This document shows positions 63,286 to 64,000 of a stretch of 64,000 bases of DNA, piece by piece. The first letter of the stretch is position 1; each line of letters begins with the position of its first letter. The stretch comes from Brachypterus glaber (lineage: Eukaryota > Arthropoda > Insecta > Coleoptera > Kateretidae). The DNA lies in assembly GCA_958510825.1 (NCBI GenBank), contig OY294048.1, positions 25,562,300-25,626,299 on the forward strand, read 5' to 3'. The notes below the pieces were generated by a model. That model was given only the letters and a program-made list of their open reading frames with translations. It had not been told where the DNA came from and did no database searches. A program made the translations under genes and the position numbers.

Positions 63286-64000
63286 GGGTTTAAATTTTTT
63301 TTAATTAATATATAGAAGTATAATATATTATTAGTAAGAAATGACTGAAAATAAAACCAGAAAAAGATCTGCGCCAATTAGCAGTCAGCAAAAAAAAATC
63401 CTTCTAAATTTTCACCATTTGGTCTTCCGCATCTTGCAGATCTCCCAAAAGGGCAACAGCCCCCACAATTTCCAAATCATCCATCGTTATATTATTATTA
63501 TCATAATATGTATAATAATTTATAAATATAAAAAATCTTTTATTAATTACGATTAACTATTATAAAACAAAACGGTATTCAAATTAACAACACAAAACCA
63601 AAGCAAAAATAGGGTTATGTTCGAATGCGCGCGACTAACTTATATGTCAAAATTTCCGTGAACGACCGCTTCTCACGATCCCGAGTAGTAGAAGTAAAGT
63701 TCCTCAATTTTCGTGCGAAGTGAAGTTCAAGAATAAGTAGTTTTTGCGTTTCGAGAGAAAGAATATGTAACCCACACTACCTTTCTCCCGGGAATGCGTT
63801 CTCTCGAGCCCGAGAATACATACCCATACCCCAAATGCTATTCTTGAAGAGCAGGGAGCGTGATGGGATCTCTGCAGCCGGCTGCAGCGTTGCCAAGTAT
63901 TTTAGCGGATTTTAACCCATCAGATTATGCGACACGAGTTTGCGTGTACAAGCAGCTTGTGACAAGCTGTCATTATTTTCCTTTTTTTGTAAACAAGTGC
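63286..64000. other. Unassigned DNA at the window end
   Basis: Includes a plus frame at 63341 (MTENKTRKRSAPISSQQKKI) and an overlapping minus frame of 26 codons (63404-63484, MDDLEIVGAVALLGDLQDAE). Neither is long enough to call. A CTGCAGCCGGCTGCAG palindrome lies at about 63872. Confidence 0.35.

Noticed and set aside
63404..63484. 26-codon minus frame MDDLEIVGAVALLGDLQ
   Set aside because: The composition is protein-like, but it is too short and overlaps another frame. It could be the start of an exon but cannot be supported here.

Overview
The window looks like repeat-rich heterochromatin or intergenic DNA from an arthropod, most likely an insect. It is AT-rich, has no bacterial-style gene packing, carries Ty3/gypsy, APE-type LINE, Tc1/mariner, hAT and PIF-Harbinger remnants, and shows the tRNA-Ser and tRNA-Lys primer sites used by insect gypsy elements. 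Order or species cannot be decided from what is visible. I found no intact host protein-coding gene. Every recognisable protein belongs to a mobile element, and nearly all carry stops, frameshifts or truncations. Three 200-base N runs (4209-4408, 26013-26212, 52511-52710) are assembly gaps and cut into elements.

Layout. 0.3-13.3 kb: long foldback (inverted-repeat) elements without coding capacity (355-1042, 2465-4208, 5456-6157, 7204-7679, 8484-8713, 9845-11414), a minus-strand gypsy 5' end (LTR, tRNA-Ser primer site, partial gag) and a LINE RT scrap. 13.9-16.6 kb: a foldback with a 163-bp tandem duplication, then two transposase-like coding scraps. 18.3-21.0 kb: an internally deleted hAT element with GC-rich GGCGGCG ends and a BED-finger fragment, itself hit by smaller MITEs. 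21.4-24.5 kb: two satellite-like arrays, one containing an inverted block. 24.6-26.0 kb: a MITE, a 458-bp tandem duplication and a possible hAT tail. 26.2-27.4 kb: a foldback with relatives at about 1.8-2.3 and 58.5-58.9 kb.

27.4-48.1 kb is one nested structure. A Tc1-like transposon with inverted repeats of about 0.9 kb has been opened up to about 20.7 kb. Into it went a foldback (28.3-29.2), a 2-kb element with CAGTGCGACCCTG ends whose two arms carry copies of one gene (29.95-31.94), two further foldbacks (32.7-34.8), a CA-rich minisatellite (35.1-35.6) and an 11.4-kb gypsy retrotransposon (35.66-47.10). The 3' LTR of that gypsy element holds its own insertion.

48-54 kb: a TTTTGACTCCG minisatellite at three places, a tandemly duplicated segment of about 0.9 kb in which each copy has a 28-bp ATG-to-splice-donor block, a mariner-type transposase whose halves lie on opposite strands, and a tRNA-Arg-like sequence. 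54.4-62.2 kb: a tandemly repeated, palindrome-rich repeat family interrupted by a LINE with a 897-codon APE-RT frame. 62.2-63.3 kb: a deleted PIF-Harbinger element with a 3-bp target duplication. The rest is unassigned AT-rich DNA.

The genes do not form pathways. What links them is nested and tandem transposon history. The least familiar items are the paired-arm element at 29.95-31.94 kb, the repeated microexon at 50.3/51.2 kb, and the repeat module marked by AATCTGATAA that recurs over the window.
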